NCBI GenBank assembly: GCA_036388555.1
Contig: DASVRP010000013.1
Span: 62,001-126,000 of the forward strand
Source of the DNA: UBA4665 sp036388555
Lineage (GTDB): Bacteria > Patescibacteriota > Saccharimonadia > Saccharimonadales > UBA4665
Length of the DNA stretch: 64,000 nt
Direction of reading: 5' to 3'
A program made the position numbers and the translations under genes. This document shows, piece by piece, positions 24,215 to 33,146 of this stretch. Below the pieces are notes generated by a model. The model had not been told where the DNA came from. It did not search any database and saw only the letters and a program-made list of their open reading frames with translations. How positions within the stretch are numbered: the stretch's first letter is position 1; each line of letters opens with the position of its first letter.

Positions 24215-26431
24215 TTAAGTGGTGGCGGGTTGCCTTGGAGCCGGTTTGGTAGGCTGTTTACCAGTCTGCTTGGCTTTCTGAGCAGCTTTGTATGCTGCGG
24301 CTTTGGCGGCAGCGGCGACGTGGACCGCGGCGGCAGCCTTGGCTGCCTCGATCTTGCGCTGGCGTTCCTGCTCAACCTCTTCTATGCGTTGGAACTGGCG
24401 CATCTGTTCACGCTCATTCAGGGCACCAAGCACCCCGGTGCCCGAAGCGAGTTCGACGGCATTCAGGTGCAGTGCGAAGCTACCGATCATCAGGGATAAG
24501 TCGTCCTTACGGACAATTTCACCGACGTCATGGGTACGGGCGGCGACCTCGGCGGCGTCACGGGCGATGTCACCGACATCGGCGCCGATCTGTTGGGCGG
24601 TATCGATAGTACCCAGGACGACTTCGCTGAAGGCCTTGAACTCATTCTCGAATGCCGGAGCATCAGCCGGTGCCTTCTCTTCCTTCGGGACCTGCTTCTT
24701 AAGCTCTTCGACGGTATCCTTAGCATCGGCCAGCTTTTCGGCCTTGCCCAAGCCGGGAATCTCATACTCATAGCCGACCGGCAGCTTCCGGGCCTCCTCT
24801 TCCGTCAGGCCGTTCTTCTTCAGGATGTCCTGGACGAAATCATTCAGTGAATCGTACTTTTCATCGTAGCCTTTTTTCTCATACAGCTTGGCGGCATCCT
24901 CCCAGATGGTATCGCCCTGCTTCTCAAGCTTGGCCTTGACGAAAGCCGGCTGCTGCTCGCCAGTGTGGCCGTTGCCACCGGCGTGGTTGGCAAGCTGTTC
25001 GCCGGCGTTGGCGCCGGACTTGCCTGCACCGCCACGGCCCGGGAAGTAATCGGCGACGTCGTGGCCGGGGGCGTGGCCGTGGAACTGCATGTAAGCCAGG
25101 CCGACGCCGGCAGCAGCGACAGCGGTAACACCGGCGACCTTAGCGAGGAGCTTGGTGCGCTTTGTGCGGACTTCGCCGCGCTCGTCGTCATTATAATAGC
25201 CGTCGACCTTTTCCTTGGCGTTCATGGCTGTCTGGCCGGCATAGTACATCCGGGTCGATGCGACGGCGCCGGCTTTCTGGGACACCCAGCGCAGTGCGGC
25301 CGAAGCCTTCTTCATGGCGCCGCGGACGTGCTGGCCGAGTGAGATAGCCTTGATGGCTGCTTCAGTCATCCGGTCATTCATGGTCCGCTTATCCTCTTCG
25401 CCGAGTGAGGGCTCCCATTCGGTCTCCTCGTTGAGCATTTCGTCATTCTCGGCGACACGCTCTTCGAGGCTATCGCCCTTGTCGGGAGTGTCCTCAAAAT
25501 CCTGGAACAGTTCCTTATCGGCAGCGGCTTCCGCATCGGCCTTGGCGGTGGCTTTTTCCTTGGCTTCGCGGGCGGCGTCGGCCTCAGCGAAGAATTTTTC
25601 CGTATCATATGCGGTCGTGAGGTCGCGGATGTCGTGCTGATTGTCGTGGATCATCTCGACTTCGTAGGCGCTCATCAGTTCCCCGTCGGGGTTGCGGTTG
25701 GCAGCCGAAACGGGCCGGTAGGCGTGGCCGTCACGGACGGTAGCGATGTCGCTTATTTCGGCCAGCATCTCGTCCATCGATTTGACAGGCGCCGGTTCGG
25801 GGGCGGTCTTTTCGGGGGCAGGCTGAGTGTTCTGTGCAGCCTGATTATCGGGTGCGGCCTGTTGTTCGGCGGTGGGTTTGGGCTGGTTTAACAATGACTC
25901 CTTGGTGTCGACGATGATAAGCGCTTCCGCCATGATGAGCAGGTCATTACGCGTATCGCCGGTCTCGTACTGCTCGGCTATATCGACGGCTTGCTCAAGT
26001 GAATTATGGAGCTTCACACGGCGCTGGGCCTGGGTGCGGTAACTTATGAAGGCTTCCTGCTTGGTAGGATTGCCCGGCATATTCAGTTTATAGTTGACGA
26101 AGGCGCGGTGGTCGGGCAGCTCCCTGGGATTTTCAGCCATTGCCTCAGCTGAGACCAGCGGCCGCTCGTCGGCTGGGATCACCCAGTTCCATGGGGTTGC
26201 GCGGGCCTCGGCCTGGTCGTAGGCAGCTAGCTCGGCAGCAGCGTTGGGGCCCGAGGAGTCAGGGGCCGGCATCTGGTCGAACTGCTTCATCTCCTGGCCG
26301 AGCTCGGCAGGGGTCGGTATATATACGTTACCGAGCTTGTTACCGGCGGCTTCGAACTGCTGCTGTTGTTCCGCGGGGCTGAACGGATGAATCTGTTCGG
26401 ATGGCTGGGAACTGCGGGTTTCGGCGCTCAT
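24215..26431 (-). CDS. Large single-pass envelope-associated protein, 738 aa
   Basis: Lineage-specific large protein. Residues 1-200 are hydrophilic, with a Pro/Ala/Gln linker (~175-215), a long charged helical region (~235-400), one membrane helix near 435-455 (LLAKVAGVTAVAAAGVGLAYM), then an outside domain containing 'KQGDTIWEDAAKLYEKKGY...GYEYEIPG', which resembles a degenerate LysM-like wall-binding fold. The C-terminus is Lys/Ala-rich coiled coil. Transcribed from the consensus promoter at 26495-26523. Function unknown; wall association is inference. Confidence 0.7.
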   Translation of the reverse strand: MSAETRSSQPSEQIHPFSPAEQQQQFEAAGNKLGNVYIPTPAELGQEMKQFDQMPAPDSSGPNAAAELAAYDQAEARATPWNWVIPADERPLVSAEAMAENPRELPDHRAFVNYKLNMPGNPTKQEAFISYRTQAQRRVKLHNSLEQAVDIAEQYETGDTRNDLLIMAEALIIVDTKESLLNQPKPTAEQQAAPDNQAAQNTQPAPEKTAPEPAPVKSMDEMLAEISDIATVRDGHAYRPVSAANRNPDGELMSAYEVEMIHDNQHDIRDLTTAYDTEKFFAEADAAREAKEKATAKADAEAAADKELFQDFEDTPDKGDSLEERVAENDEMLNEETEWEPSLGEEDKRTMNDRMTEAAIKAISLGQHVRGAMKKASAALRWVSQKAGAVASTRMYYAGQTAMNAKEKVDGYYNDDERGEVRTKRTKLLAKVAGVTAVAAAGVGLAYMQFHGHAPGHDVADYFPGRGGAGKSGANAGEQLANHAGGNGHTGEQQPAFVKAKLEKQGDTIWEDAAKLYEKKGYDEKYDSLNDFVQDILKKNGLTEEEARKLPVGYEYEIPGLGKAEKLADAKDTVEELKKQVPKEEKAPADAPAFENEFKAFSEVVLGTIDTAQQIGADVGDIARDAAEVAARTHDVGEIVRKDDLSLMIGSFALHLNAVELASGTGVLGALNEREQMRQFQRIEEVEQERQRKIEAAKAAAAVHVAAAAKAAAYKAAQKAKQTGKQPTKPAPRQPATT

Positions 26432-26494
26432 GGTGTTTGTGTAGACTTTCTGAATACTTTTGTTGTTTTTGCTTTTCTTGTGTTCTTATAAGCT

Positions 26495-26523
26495 ATACTA
26501 GCAAATTGCTTGTGTTTTGTCAA
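26495..26523 (-). promoter_or_regulatory. Strong promoter of the 738-aa protein
   Basis: Minus strand TTGACA (26518-26523), 17-nt spacer, TAGTAT (26495-26500). It leaves a leader of ~60 nt that includes the 13-mer AAAAACAACAAAA (26458-26470), also found before the gene at 61770-62330. Confidence 0.75.
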
Positions 26524-26630
26524 TACTTGCACAATGTGTTTGTACTACACGCAAATAATAGTGGCAAGATTTGTTCTTGCCGCGTAACGTGCCGTGAAGG
26601 CTTGGTGTGTGATCGTTGCAGTGTCCTGAC

Positions 26631-27215
26631 CTAGGCTGCTTCAGCGGGTTCTTCGGCCTGCCAGACGACAGCAAAGTTCTCATGCTGGCCGGCTTCGCCC
26701 GGTCCACTGACGTGTCCTTCCGGTCGGTTCGGGTTGATAGCGAGTATGACGTCAGCACCATGTGCATTAAAAATACCCAGGGCAATCAGCTGGCATGCGA
26801 GACGCTCGCGCTGTTCCCTGTAGGCCGGGCCGGTGGCAAACTGCTCCGGATACATGACGGCATTGCGCAAAGCGACCTTGTTATTGGCAGCATTGCTGTA
26901 CCTGCCCTTGCCAAACGAGATGATGTCGTCATATTCCTTCAAGGCATCTACCGGATCAATTGACCCAGGCACTTCGTCGCCGTGCAATTCTGTATGGATA
27001 CGGTTACGTAGTTCATTGAGGCGCCGTTCAGCCACTTCAGGCCGCTTGCCGGAACCGGTCTGTCCGAGGCGCTGGTCCTCCAACTGCATTGCCTGTTCCA
27101 CGGAGACACTGGCTGCGATCCAGCCCAGATTGATCCCACGGAATATAAGCTGCTCCTCTTGGTCCTGTCCGTCGTGTTCCTGTGCGTCATCATGTCCAGC
27201 TGCTATTTCGCTCAT
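26631..27215 (-). CDS. Hypothetical soluble protein, 194 aa
   Basis: GAGGAGA precedes the ATG. A His/Asp/Gln-rich N-terminus is followed by a helical domain (~30-150) and 'GIFNAHGADVILAINPNRPEGHV' near the C-terminus. No membrane segment, no recognised motif. Driven by the -10/-35 at 27258-27285, divergent from tsaD. Confidence 0.65.
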   Translation of the reverse strand: MSEIAAGHDDAQEHDGQDQEEQLIFRGINLGWIAASVSVEQAMQLEDQRLGQTGSGKRPEVAERRLNELRNRIHTELHGDEVPGSIDPVDALKEYDDIISFGKGRYSNAANNKVALRNAVMYPEQFATGPAYREQRERLACQLIALGIFNAHGADVILAINPNRPEGHVSGPGEAGQHENFAVVWQAEEPAEAA

Positions 27216-27257
27216 TTCGTCTCCTCAATATTACATACATGCTGTCTAATTTGTTTT

Positions 27258-27285
27258 ATTATAACATAACTACCGCCTGATGCAA
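27258..27285 (-). promoter_or_regulatory. Promoter of the 194-aa protein
   Basis: Minus strand TTGCAT (27280-27285), 16-nt spacer, TATAAT (27258-27263), back-to-back with the tsaD -10 box at 27294-27299. Confidence 0.5.
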
Positions 27286-27309
27286 TCTTGATTTACAATG
27301 TTCACAGTA

Positions 27310-28395
27310 ATGTTGGTGCTAGGTATCGAGTCGAGCTGTGACGAGACGGCCGCTTCCGTGGTGGAAGACGGCCGGCGCTTGCTGAGCAACGCCATCGCCA
27401 GCAGCATGGACCTGCACATCCAATACGGCGGAGTCGTCCCCGAAGTCGCCGCCCGCAGCCACATCGAGGTCATTATGCCGCTGATCCAGGAATCGCTGGA
27501 CACGGCATTCCCTGACCTGGCGGGTAAGCGGCATGAGCAATGGGCAAAGATTGATGCCATCGCCGTGACGTATGGCGCCGGCCTTGGCGGCAGTCTGCTG
27601 ATCGGCGTGCTGACCGCCCGGACACTGGCGATCACGTACAGCAAGCCACTGTACGCGATCAACCACGTCGAAGGACATTTATATGCAAACTTTATAACTG
27701 AGACTTCCCTGCCCGACTATGTCCTGCCAGCCGACCAACCGGAGTTTCCGGTGTTGGGCCTGATCGTATCCGGAAATCACAGTCAGCTCGTGTTGTTCCG
27801 GGACCACTTCGACTATACCCTGCTCGGTCAGACACACGACGACGCCATCGGCGAAGCTTTCGACAAGGTCGCCAAGATGCTCGGCCTGCCCTACCCCGGC
27901 GGCCCGTCGGTCAGCAAGAAAGCACTCGAGGGTAATCCGATGGCCTTTCAGCTTCCTAAAGCCAAGCTGGCCGGCAAGTATGACTTCTCGTTCTCCGGTC
28001 TCAAGACCGCAGTCCTGCGATTGGCACAGGAGCAGATCGGCGAAGATTTCACCTTCCTATCGACCGGGCTGGCGGACCGGTTGAGCGAGAGCCAGAAGGC
28101 CGACATCGCGGCCAGTTTCCAGCGGGTGGCAATTGAGACGGTGGTCGACAAGACCTTACTGGCGTATGAGGAGTTCCAGCCGCGTACCGTCATCATCGGT
28201 GGTGGTGTCGCCAGCGACCGGGAGCTGCGCCGCCAGCTGTCCGAGCGGCTCCCCTTGCCTATCGCCTACACCTACTCGAAGCTCTGCACCGACAACGGCG
28301 CCATGGTTGCGGCACTCGGGTCATTCAAGCATCTGCGCGGAGCTCCGACGGCTGACCCGTATACATTAGACATCTCCCCTAGCCTGTCGATGTAG
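27310..28395 (+). CDS. tsaD: tRNA N6-adenosine threonylcarbamoyltransferase TsaD
   Basis: 361 residues. TsaD transfers the threonylcarbamoyl group to A37 of ANN-decoding tRNAs. 'LGIESSCDETAASVV' opens the ASKHA fold; the metal site 'INHVEGHLYANF' (HxxxH) and 'AKMLGLPYPGGP' are present, as is the C-terminal 'CTDNGAMVAALG'. I start at MLVLGIESS (27310) because the earlier in-frame Met at 27298 overlaps the TACAAT box (27294-27299). Confidence 0.96.
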   Translation: MLVLGIESSCDETAASVVEDGRRLLSNAIASSMDLHIQYGGVVPEVAARSHIEVIMPLIQESLDTAFPDLAGKRHEQWAKIDAIAVTYGAGLGGSLLIGVLTARTLAITYSKPLYAINHVEGHLYANFITETSLPDYVLPADQPEFPVLGLIVSGNHSQLVLFRDHFDYTLLGQTHDDAIGEAFDKVAKMLGLPYPGGPSVSKKALEGNPMAFQLPKAKLAGKYDFSFSGLKTAVLRLAQEQIGEDFTFLSTGLADRLSESQKADIAASFQRVAIETVVDKTLLAYEEFQPRTVIIGGGVASDRELRRQLSERLPLPIAYTYSKLCTDNGAMVAALGSFKHLRGAPTADPYTLDISPSLSM

Positions 28396-28493
28396 GCCGG
28401 ATAGCAGGATCACCACGATATACCGGGTGTTAACATATCATCGTATTTGGCCATGTGCGTACTATATTACTACATTATCTTACGTAAGCAATC

Positions 28494-28522
28494 TTGACGG
28501 ATGCAGCCATTAGCGGTATTAT
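28494..28522 (+). promoter_or_regulatory. valS promoter
   Basis: TTGACG (28494-28499), 17-nt spacer, TATTAT (28517-28522). A 10-bp palindrome CTTACGTAAG (28479-28488) lies immediately upstream. Confidence 0.65.
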
Positions 28523-28680
28523 CAGAGGGTAAAACAAAAAGTTCGTCGTACATATAATTGTACTTAGCAAAAATCCGTACATAGTTACGCACGAATCACT
28601 TCCGCAGAGAACGTAGTCAGGTCAGGCAGGCAATTGGACAGAGGGCTTTCAAAGAAAAGTCTTGTGTTTAGTTGCTTTGA

Positions 28681-28693
28681 TTTCACGTGAAAC
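28681..28693. promoter_or_regulatory. parS-like site
   Basis: TTTCACGTGAAAC: a perfect 12-bp palindrome plus one base, matching 13 contiguous positions of the 16-bp bacterial parS consensus TGTTTCACGTGAAACA. No parA or parB lies in the window. Confidence 0.5.
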
Positions 28694-28834
28694 GAAACTT
28701 TTAACAGGGGTGGATTAGTCCACCGACTAGTGTTATGCTGGGAGGAGCTCAAGTGAGACGGAGCAGGACAGGAACGGTCACCTTCGTACCTCTGTTATTA
28801 CACTGTTTTAAGTAGTGAGGGTATCACCGAATTT

Positions 28835-31411
28835 ATGAAATTATCCAAGACGTACGAACCGGGTTTATATGAGACAGATATCTACGCGCTCTGGGAACGG
28901 GCCGGGGCATTCAAGCCGAAAGGGAAGGGCGACCCTTACTCGATCGTCGTGCCGCCGCCGAATGCCAATGGCAACCTGCACATCGGCCATGCCCTGACAC
29001 TCGCGGTCCAGGACATCGCCGTCCGATACCACCGTCTGATAGGCGATAATACGCTGTTCCTGCCTGGAGCCGACCACGCCGGCTTCGAGACACAGGTCGT
29101 ATACGAGAAGCAGCTTGCCGCCGAAGGCAAGAGCCGTTTCGACTTCTCGCGTGAGGAGTTATATAACAATATTTGGGAATTCGTCGCCGGCAACCGCACT
29201 AACTTCGAGAACCAGTTCCGCCGGCTCGGCGCCAGCGTCGACTGGGAGCACTACACCTTCACGCTCGATGAGAAGATTGTCAAACAGGCCTATGCCAGCT
29301 TTAGGAAGATGTGGGACGAGGGCCTGATTTACAGGGGTGAGCGCCTCGTAAACTTCTGTACGTTCCACGGTACGGCCTTCGCCGACATCGAGGTCGTCCA
29401 CACCGAGGAACAGGGTAAGCTGTGGTACGTCAGGTATCCGCTGACCGATGGCAGCGGGGAAGTTGTCGTCGCTACGACCCGCCCCGAGACGATGCTCGGT
29501 GACACCGGCGTCGCCGTACACCCGGATGATGCCCGTTACCACCGTTTCATCGGCAAGACCCTCAAGCTGCCACTGACGAACCGCGAGATACCGGTCATCG
29601 CTGACAGCTTCGTCGACCAGGAATTCGGTACCGGCGCCGTCAAACTGACCCCCGCCCACGACCCGAACGACTTCGAAGCCGGCGAACGCCACGACCTGCC
29701 GAAGATCAGCGTCATCGACAGCGAGGGCAAAATCGCCCATGAGGCTGCTGGCGCCTACCACGGCATGAAGCTGGAAGACGCCCGGGGGCGGATCGTCAAA
29801 GACCTGGAAGCGCAGGGCCTGCTCCTGAAAACCGAAGACATCAGCCATAATGTCGGCCATTGTTATAAGTGCAACACCGTACTGCAGCCGCTGCTCCGTG
29901 AGCAATGGTTCGTCGACATGCGGCCACTTGCCAAAGAAGCCATCAAAGCTTTAGAGAAGGGCGAAGTAACGTTTTACCCCGACAGCAAACGTACCCAGCT
30001 TATTACCTACCTCAAGAACCTGCGCGACTGGAACATCTCCCGCCAGATCGCCTGGGGTATCCCGATACCGGCTTTCCAGAACGTCGACGACCCGTCGGAC
30101 TGGATCTATGACGAGCGGGTGACTGAAGAGATCATCACCATCGAAGCCGAGGGCGGGACGAAGACATATCACCGCGACCCGGATGTCTTCGACACCTGGT
30201 TCAGTAGCAGCTCGTGGCCGTATGCCACCCTGGACTACCCGGACGGCAAGGACTTCAAGGAGTTCTATCCACTCAGCCTGATGGAAACCGGTTTCGACAT
30301 ATTGATGCCATGGGTCTCGCGGATGATCATGATGGGGCTGTATGTCACCGGAGAAGTCCCCTTCAAGGCCGTCTATCTGCACGGCCTGGTGCTCGACCCG
30401 GACGGGCAGAAGATGAGCAAGAGTAAGGGCAATGTCGTCAATCCAATGGACGCGGTCGACCAGTATGGGTCGGATGCCATGCGGATGGGTATCATCAGCG
30501 GCCAGTCGGCCGGTAACAACCAGCCCTTCAATAGCGCCAAGGTCATCGGGGCGCGCAACTTCTGTAACAAACTATGGAACATCGCCCGGTTTATCGAAGA
30601 TACGACAGGGGAGGCCGGCAAGCCTGAAGCAGCCACCGCAGCCGACCATTGGGTGTTGTCTAAGCTACAACAGTGTGCAGATACGATCGCGGCACACCTG
30701 GATGACTACCGATTTTCCGAAGCCTATGACACGCTCTATCATTTCGTCTGGGATGACTTCGCCGATTGGTACCTGGAGGCGAGCAAGTCAGCGCCGAATG
30801 ACGCGCTCTTGGTCCACTGCCTGGAAAGCATCCTCAAGCTGGCACACCCGTTCGCTCCATTCCTGACTGAGACGATCTGGCAGACCCTGTACCCGGACAC
30901 TAAGGATCCGGGAGGCAGCATCCTGGCGAAGCAAAGCTGGCCGAAGATCGCCTCTTACAAAGACAAGCAAGCGGACGAATTCGACGAGGTGAAGGAAATC
31001 GTCACGGAATGCCGGTTCATCACCAAATCGCTCGGGGTCCAGGACGCGACGCTCTACTTTACCGACGTACCCGTTCTGGAGGCTAACGCCGGGCTGATAG
31101 CCCGGCTGTCACGGCTGGCCGCAGTTACAGAGGTCAAGGACGGCACCGGCGTATTCCTGACCGGGACGAAATACCGCTGCTGGCTGGACATCGACCGCGC
31201 AACGGCAGAGGCTTACCAGGTCGAACTGGACGCCAAGAAGGCCGCCCAGGAGCAGGTCATAGCCCGGCTCGAGGGACGGCTGAGTAACAAATCATATGTC
31301 CATGACGCCCCGAAGCATATCGTCGAACAGACCCGTACCCAGCTGGAGGAAGCCAAGCAGCTGTTTGAGAACATCGAGCGCGAGCGTCAGCGGTACGAGA
31401 TAGCTCCCTAA
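28835..31411 (+). CDS. valS: Valyl-tRNA synthetase
   Basis: 858 residues, class I. HIGH motif in 'PPPNANGNLHIGHALT', editing domain with 'TTRPETMLGDTGVAVHP', and KMSKS in 'GQKMSKSKGNVVNPMD'. The C-terminal ~60 residues form the coiled-coil arm typical of ValRS. It charges tRNA-Val and edits threonyl products. The message has an unusually long leader; GAGGG lies 14 nt before the ATG, a loose ribosome-binding site. Confidence 0.98.
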   Translation: MKLSKTYEPGLYETDIYALWERAGAFKPKGKGDPYSIVVPPPNANGNLHIGHALTLAVQDIAVRYHRLIGDNTLFLPGADHAGFETQVVYEKQLAAEGKSRFDFSREELYNNIWEFVAGNRTNFENQFRRLGASVDWEHYTFTLDEKIVKQAYASFRKMWDEGLIYRGERLVNFCTFHGTAFADIEVVHTEEQGKLWYVRYPLTDGSGEVVVATTRPETMLGDTGVAVHPDDARYHRFIGKTLKLPLTNREIPVIADSFVDQEFGTGAVKLTPAHDPNDFEAGERHDLPKISVIDSEGKIAHEAAGAYHGMKLEDARGRIVKDLEAQGLLLKTEDISHNVGHCYKCNTVLQPLLREQWFVDMRPLAKEAIKALEKGEVTFYPDSKRTQLITYLKNLRDWNISRQIAWGIPIPAFQNVDDPSDWIYDERVTEEIITIEAEGGTKTYHRDPDVFDTWFSSSSWPYATLDYPDGKDFKEFYPLSLMETGFDILMPWVSRMIMMGLYVTGEVPFKAVYLHGLVLDPDGQKMSKSKGNVVNPMDAVDQYGSDAMRMGIISGQSAGNNQPFNSAKVIGARNFCNKLWNIARFIEDTTGEAGKPEAATAADHWVLSKLQQCADTIAAHLDDYRFSEAYDTLYHFVWDDFADWYLEASKSAPNDALLVHCLESILKLAHPFAPFLTETIWQTLYPDTKDPGGSILAKQSWPKIASYKDKQADEFDEVKEIVTECRFITKSLGVQDATLYFTDVPVLEANAGLIARLSRLAAVTEVKDGTGVFLTGTKYRCWLDIDRATAEAYQVELDAKKAAQEQVIARLEGRLSNKSYVHDAPKHIVEQTRTQLEEAKQLFENIERERQRYEIAP

Positions 31412-31412
31412 G

Positions 31413-32264
31413 TCAGCGCAATTCGAGAACTTCACGGACGCGGTGGGCGGTATCCTCCGGCTGGTTATCATCCGACCACAGGACGTGCCAGCCAAGTTTG
31501 TCGGCAGCCATGATATTCGGGCGGTCATCGTCTATGAGCAATATTTCGGAGGGCTTGACGCCGGCCCGCTTAGCCGCGACATTAAATATGCGGGCCTCCG
31601 GCTTGATGGCGCCGACCTCAGATGAATCTATGATGACGTCATACTCAACATCAGGCAACAGTCCGCGGGCACGCAGGGCAGGTACGACGTCGGGCATGAT
31701 ATTGGTCAGCAGTCCGACCCGGTAGTGCGCGGCAGCCCATCGGACCAGTTCGTCCATGCCCTCGATCGGCTCGACAGCGTCGAGGTAGTAGCTGTTCCAA
31801 TCGACAGCGTCAAGACCGGTGCATTTCGCCAGTTCGACGTTGAAATCATGCAGGCTCATCCGGCCACGGCAGACATCATCATTATAATTCCAGAAGGTAG
31901 ACTCGATAAGATCAGCTGAGGCTCCGGTGTCGCGGGCCAGGGCGGTAAAGGCCCGCTGGAAGAAATGGATCAGGCAGCCGTTGACGTCGAAGTAGACGAA
32001 GCTGATGCCGTTCTTTGAAACAGGGGTGTGAGATGCTTCGACAGCGGCGGCCTGTGAAGTCATGCCCATCAGGGTGTCGAGTGAGATACCGAGGGCGACG
32101 GCCAGGCTCTGAATCGTGAAGATAGAGGGCGATTTGATGGCGCCGCGCTCAATCTTAGCGAGCGTCGAGTAGCTGATATTAGCTTTCTGGCACAACGTCT
32201 GCTGCGTCAGACCCGCGCGGCGGCGCGCTTCCTGCAATCTCTGGCCCAGCCCTTTCTCATCCAT
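31413..32264 (-). CDS. XRE-type HTH fused to HAD hydrolase
   Basis: 283 residues. Residues 1-67 form an XRE/Cro helix-turn-helix (LGQRLQEARRRAGLTQQTLCQKANISYSTLAKIERGAIKSPS). Residues ~85-283 form a HAD-family domain: motif I 'VYFDVNGCLIHFF', motif II near 'GLLTNIM', motif III 'AIKPEARIF', motif IV 'ILLIDDDRPNI'. The second Asp of motif I (usually DxD) is Asn, so phosphatase activity may be lost or altered; it may bind a phosphorylated ligand. TATCAT (32271-32276) is 6 nt before the ATG (leaderless). Confidence 0.9.
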   Translation of the reverse strand: MDEKGLGQRLQEARRRAGLTQQTLCQKANISYSTLAKIERGAIKSPSIFTIQSLAVALGISLDTLMGMTSQAAAVEASHTPVSKNGISFVYFDVNGCLIHFFQRAFTALARDTGASADLIESTFWNYNDDVCRGRMSLHDFNVELAKCTGLDAVDWNSYYLDAVEPIEGMDELVRWAAAHYRVGLLTNIMPDVVPALRARGLLPDVEYDVIIDSSEVGAIKPEARIFNVAAKRAGVKPSEILLIDDDRPNIMAADKLGWHVLWSDDNQPEDTAHRVREVLELR

Positions 32265-32281
32265 AGCCGTATGATACCAGT

Positions 32282-32294
32282 TTTAACCGTTAAA
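32282..32294. promoter_or_regulatory. Putative autoregulatory operator
   Basis: TTTAAC-C-GTTAAA, a perfect 6-1-6 palindrome between the -10 box of the XRE-HAD gene (32271-32276) and its expected -35, where a Cro-like protein would block its own promoter. Confidence 0.5.
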
Positions 32295-32332
32295 GGAAAG
32301 GTAACTGGTATGAAATGGCTACTTGGCGCGCT

Positions 32333-32512
32333 CTAGATTTTTATAATGTATTTGAGCAGCGTGAACAGGAACACGAAGGCAACTAAACCGGCGACGCCCG
32401 CAGCGATCATATCTTGATAAGGAGTCGGGTTGCCGTTCGACCTGACGAGTTTGGTGTACGACCACCCGGCGACACCGGCAGCGAAGAACAGTGAGATCAA
32501 CCAATTCGACAT
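32333..32512 (-). CDS. 59-aa membrane protein
   Basis: MSNWLISLFFAAGVAGWSYT... with two hydrophobic segments (3-20 and ~38-57) separated by 'KLVRSNGNPTPYQDM' and ending KYIIKI. GGGAG lies 4 nt and a TATACT box 9 nt before the ATG at 32510-32512. Appears to be a genuine two-pass micro-membrane protein; role unknown. Confidence 0.65.
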   Translation of the reverse strand: MSNWLISLFFAAGVAGWSYTKLVRSNGNPTPYQDMIAAGVAGLVAFVFLFTLLKYIIKI

Positions 32513-32527
32513 AGTACTCCCAGTATA

Positions 32528-32920
32528 CTAAAACGTAAGCTTTTTGGCCATAGCTTCCAGGGCAGTGTGGTCCGGCTCACCTGACTGGTCAGGGTGTTCA
32601 TCGTATTGTTCGTGCGTGTCGAAGGCAAGCACGTGGACATGGACGTGCGGAACCTCAAGCCCTTCGACCTTCAGGCCGACCCGCTTCGTGCCGAGCACTT
32701 CCTTCATGCGGAGGGCGACTTTCTTGACTGTCTCCATCAGCGCATCATAGTCGGCAGGGGGCAGATCATAGAACTGCTCGACCTGGCGCTTCGGCACGAC
32801 CAGGACGTGCCCGCGGGCGACAGGGTAGAGCGGCAGGAAGGCGATGGTCCTGTCATCCTCATATACTTTGTGGCAGGGCAGTTCACCCTTGATAATCTTG
32901 GTAAAGATGCTGTCTTGCAT
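32528..32920 (-). CDS. HIT-family hydrolase
   Basis: 130 residues. The HIT triad is 'VPHVHVHVLAF', with N-terminal 'DSIFTKIIKGELPCHKVYEDDRTIAFLPLYPVARGHVLVVPK' typical of the Hint/HinT-like group (adenosine phosphoramidate or dinucleotide hydrolase). I start at MQDSIF because TATACT (32927-32932) sits 6 nt upstream; a longer in-frame extension would include the promoter. Confidence 0.93.
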   Translation of the reverse strand: MQDSIFTKIIKGELPCHKVYEDDRTIAFLPLYPVARGHVLVVPKRQVEQFYDLPPADYDALMETVKKVALRMKEVLGTKRVGLKVEGLEVPHVHVHVLAFDTHEQYDEHPDQSGEPDHTALEAMAKKLTF

Positions 32921-32979
32921 ACATATAGTATACATAGATATGCGGGATAGGGGATTCGGCCTCGTACCTTCATTGCATT

Positions 32980-33100
32980 CGGGAGAGGGAGGGCGCACTT
33001 CGTGCTTTTCCGCTGCGGCGTACTCGGAGCAAACTTATGCGTGCGTCCTCGCTCCACCGAACCCTCCGTTCGCTTTGCTCACTCGCAGGGTTCGCCTCCC
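32980..33100 (-). repeat. tRNA T-arm mimic element A (tRNA-Ser CGA)
   Basis: Read on the minus strand after the tRNA and its hairpin: an inverted T-arm (GGCGAACCCTGCGA), an inner hairpin region, then GGAGGGTTCG, a 64-nt insert (32994-33057), and CCCTCCCTCTCC, which is the 3' T-stem and acceptor strand of this tRNA. Same architecture as elements B, C and D. Confidence 0.7.
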
Positions 33101-33104
33101 TCAG

Positions 33105-33146
33105 CAAGAAAAGACAGCCTACCTTGCGGCAGACTGTCTTTTCTTG
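33105..33146 (-). terminator. CCA-anchored hairpin after tRNA-Ser(CGA)
   Basis: CAAGAAAAGACAG (33105-33117) and its complement (33134-33146) form a 13-bp stem whose first bases on the minus strand belong to the tRNA CCA end; the second arm ends TCTTTTCTTG, so it can act as terminator or processing signal. Confidence 0.75.

Larger units (their letters stand above)
28396..28834 (+). other. Long non-coding leader upstream of valS
   Basis: 439 nt with no convincing gene. A promoter (28494-28522) implies transcription from about 28529, giving a valS leader of ~305 nt. Inside are GTACA-TATAAT-TGTAC, a TCAAAG/CTTTGA pairing, a parS-like palindrome (28681-28693), a GGTGGA-TTAG-TCCACC hairpin (28709-28724) and a 26-codon ORF (28735-28815, MLGGAQVRRSRTGTVTFVPL...). 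The size and position suit a cis-regulatory leader such as a T-box, but the canonical T-box antiterminator sequence is not found. Confidence 0.5.

Noticed and set aside
28529..28834. T-box, RNase P RNA or tmRNA in the valS leader
   Set aside because: No AGGGTGG-NACC T-box core, no RNase P conserved regions and no tmRNA tag reading frame or CCA end could be found.
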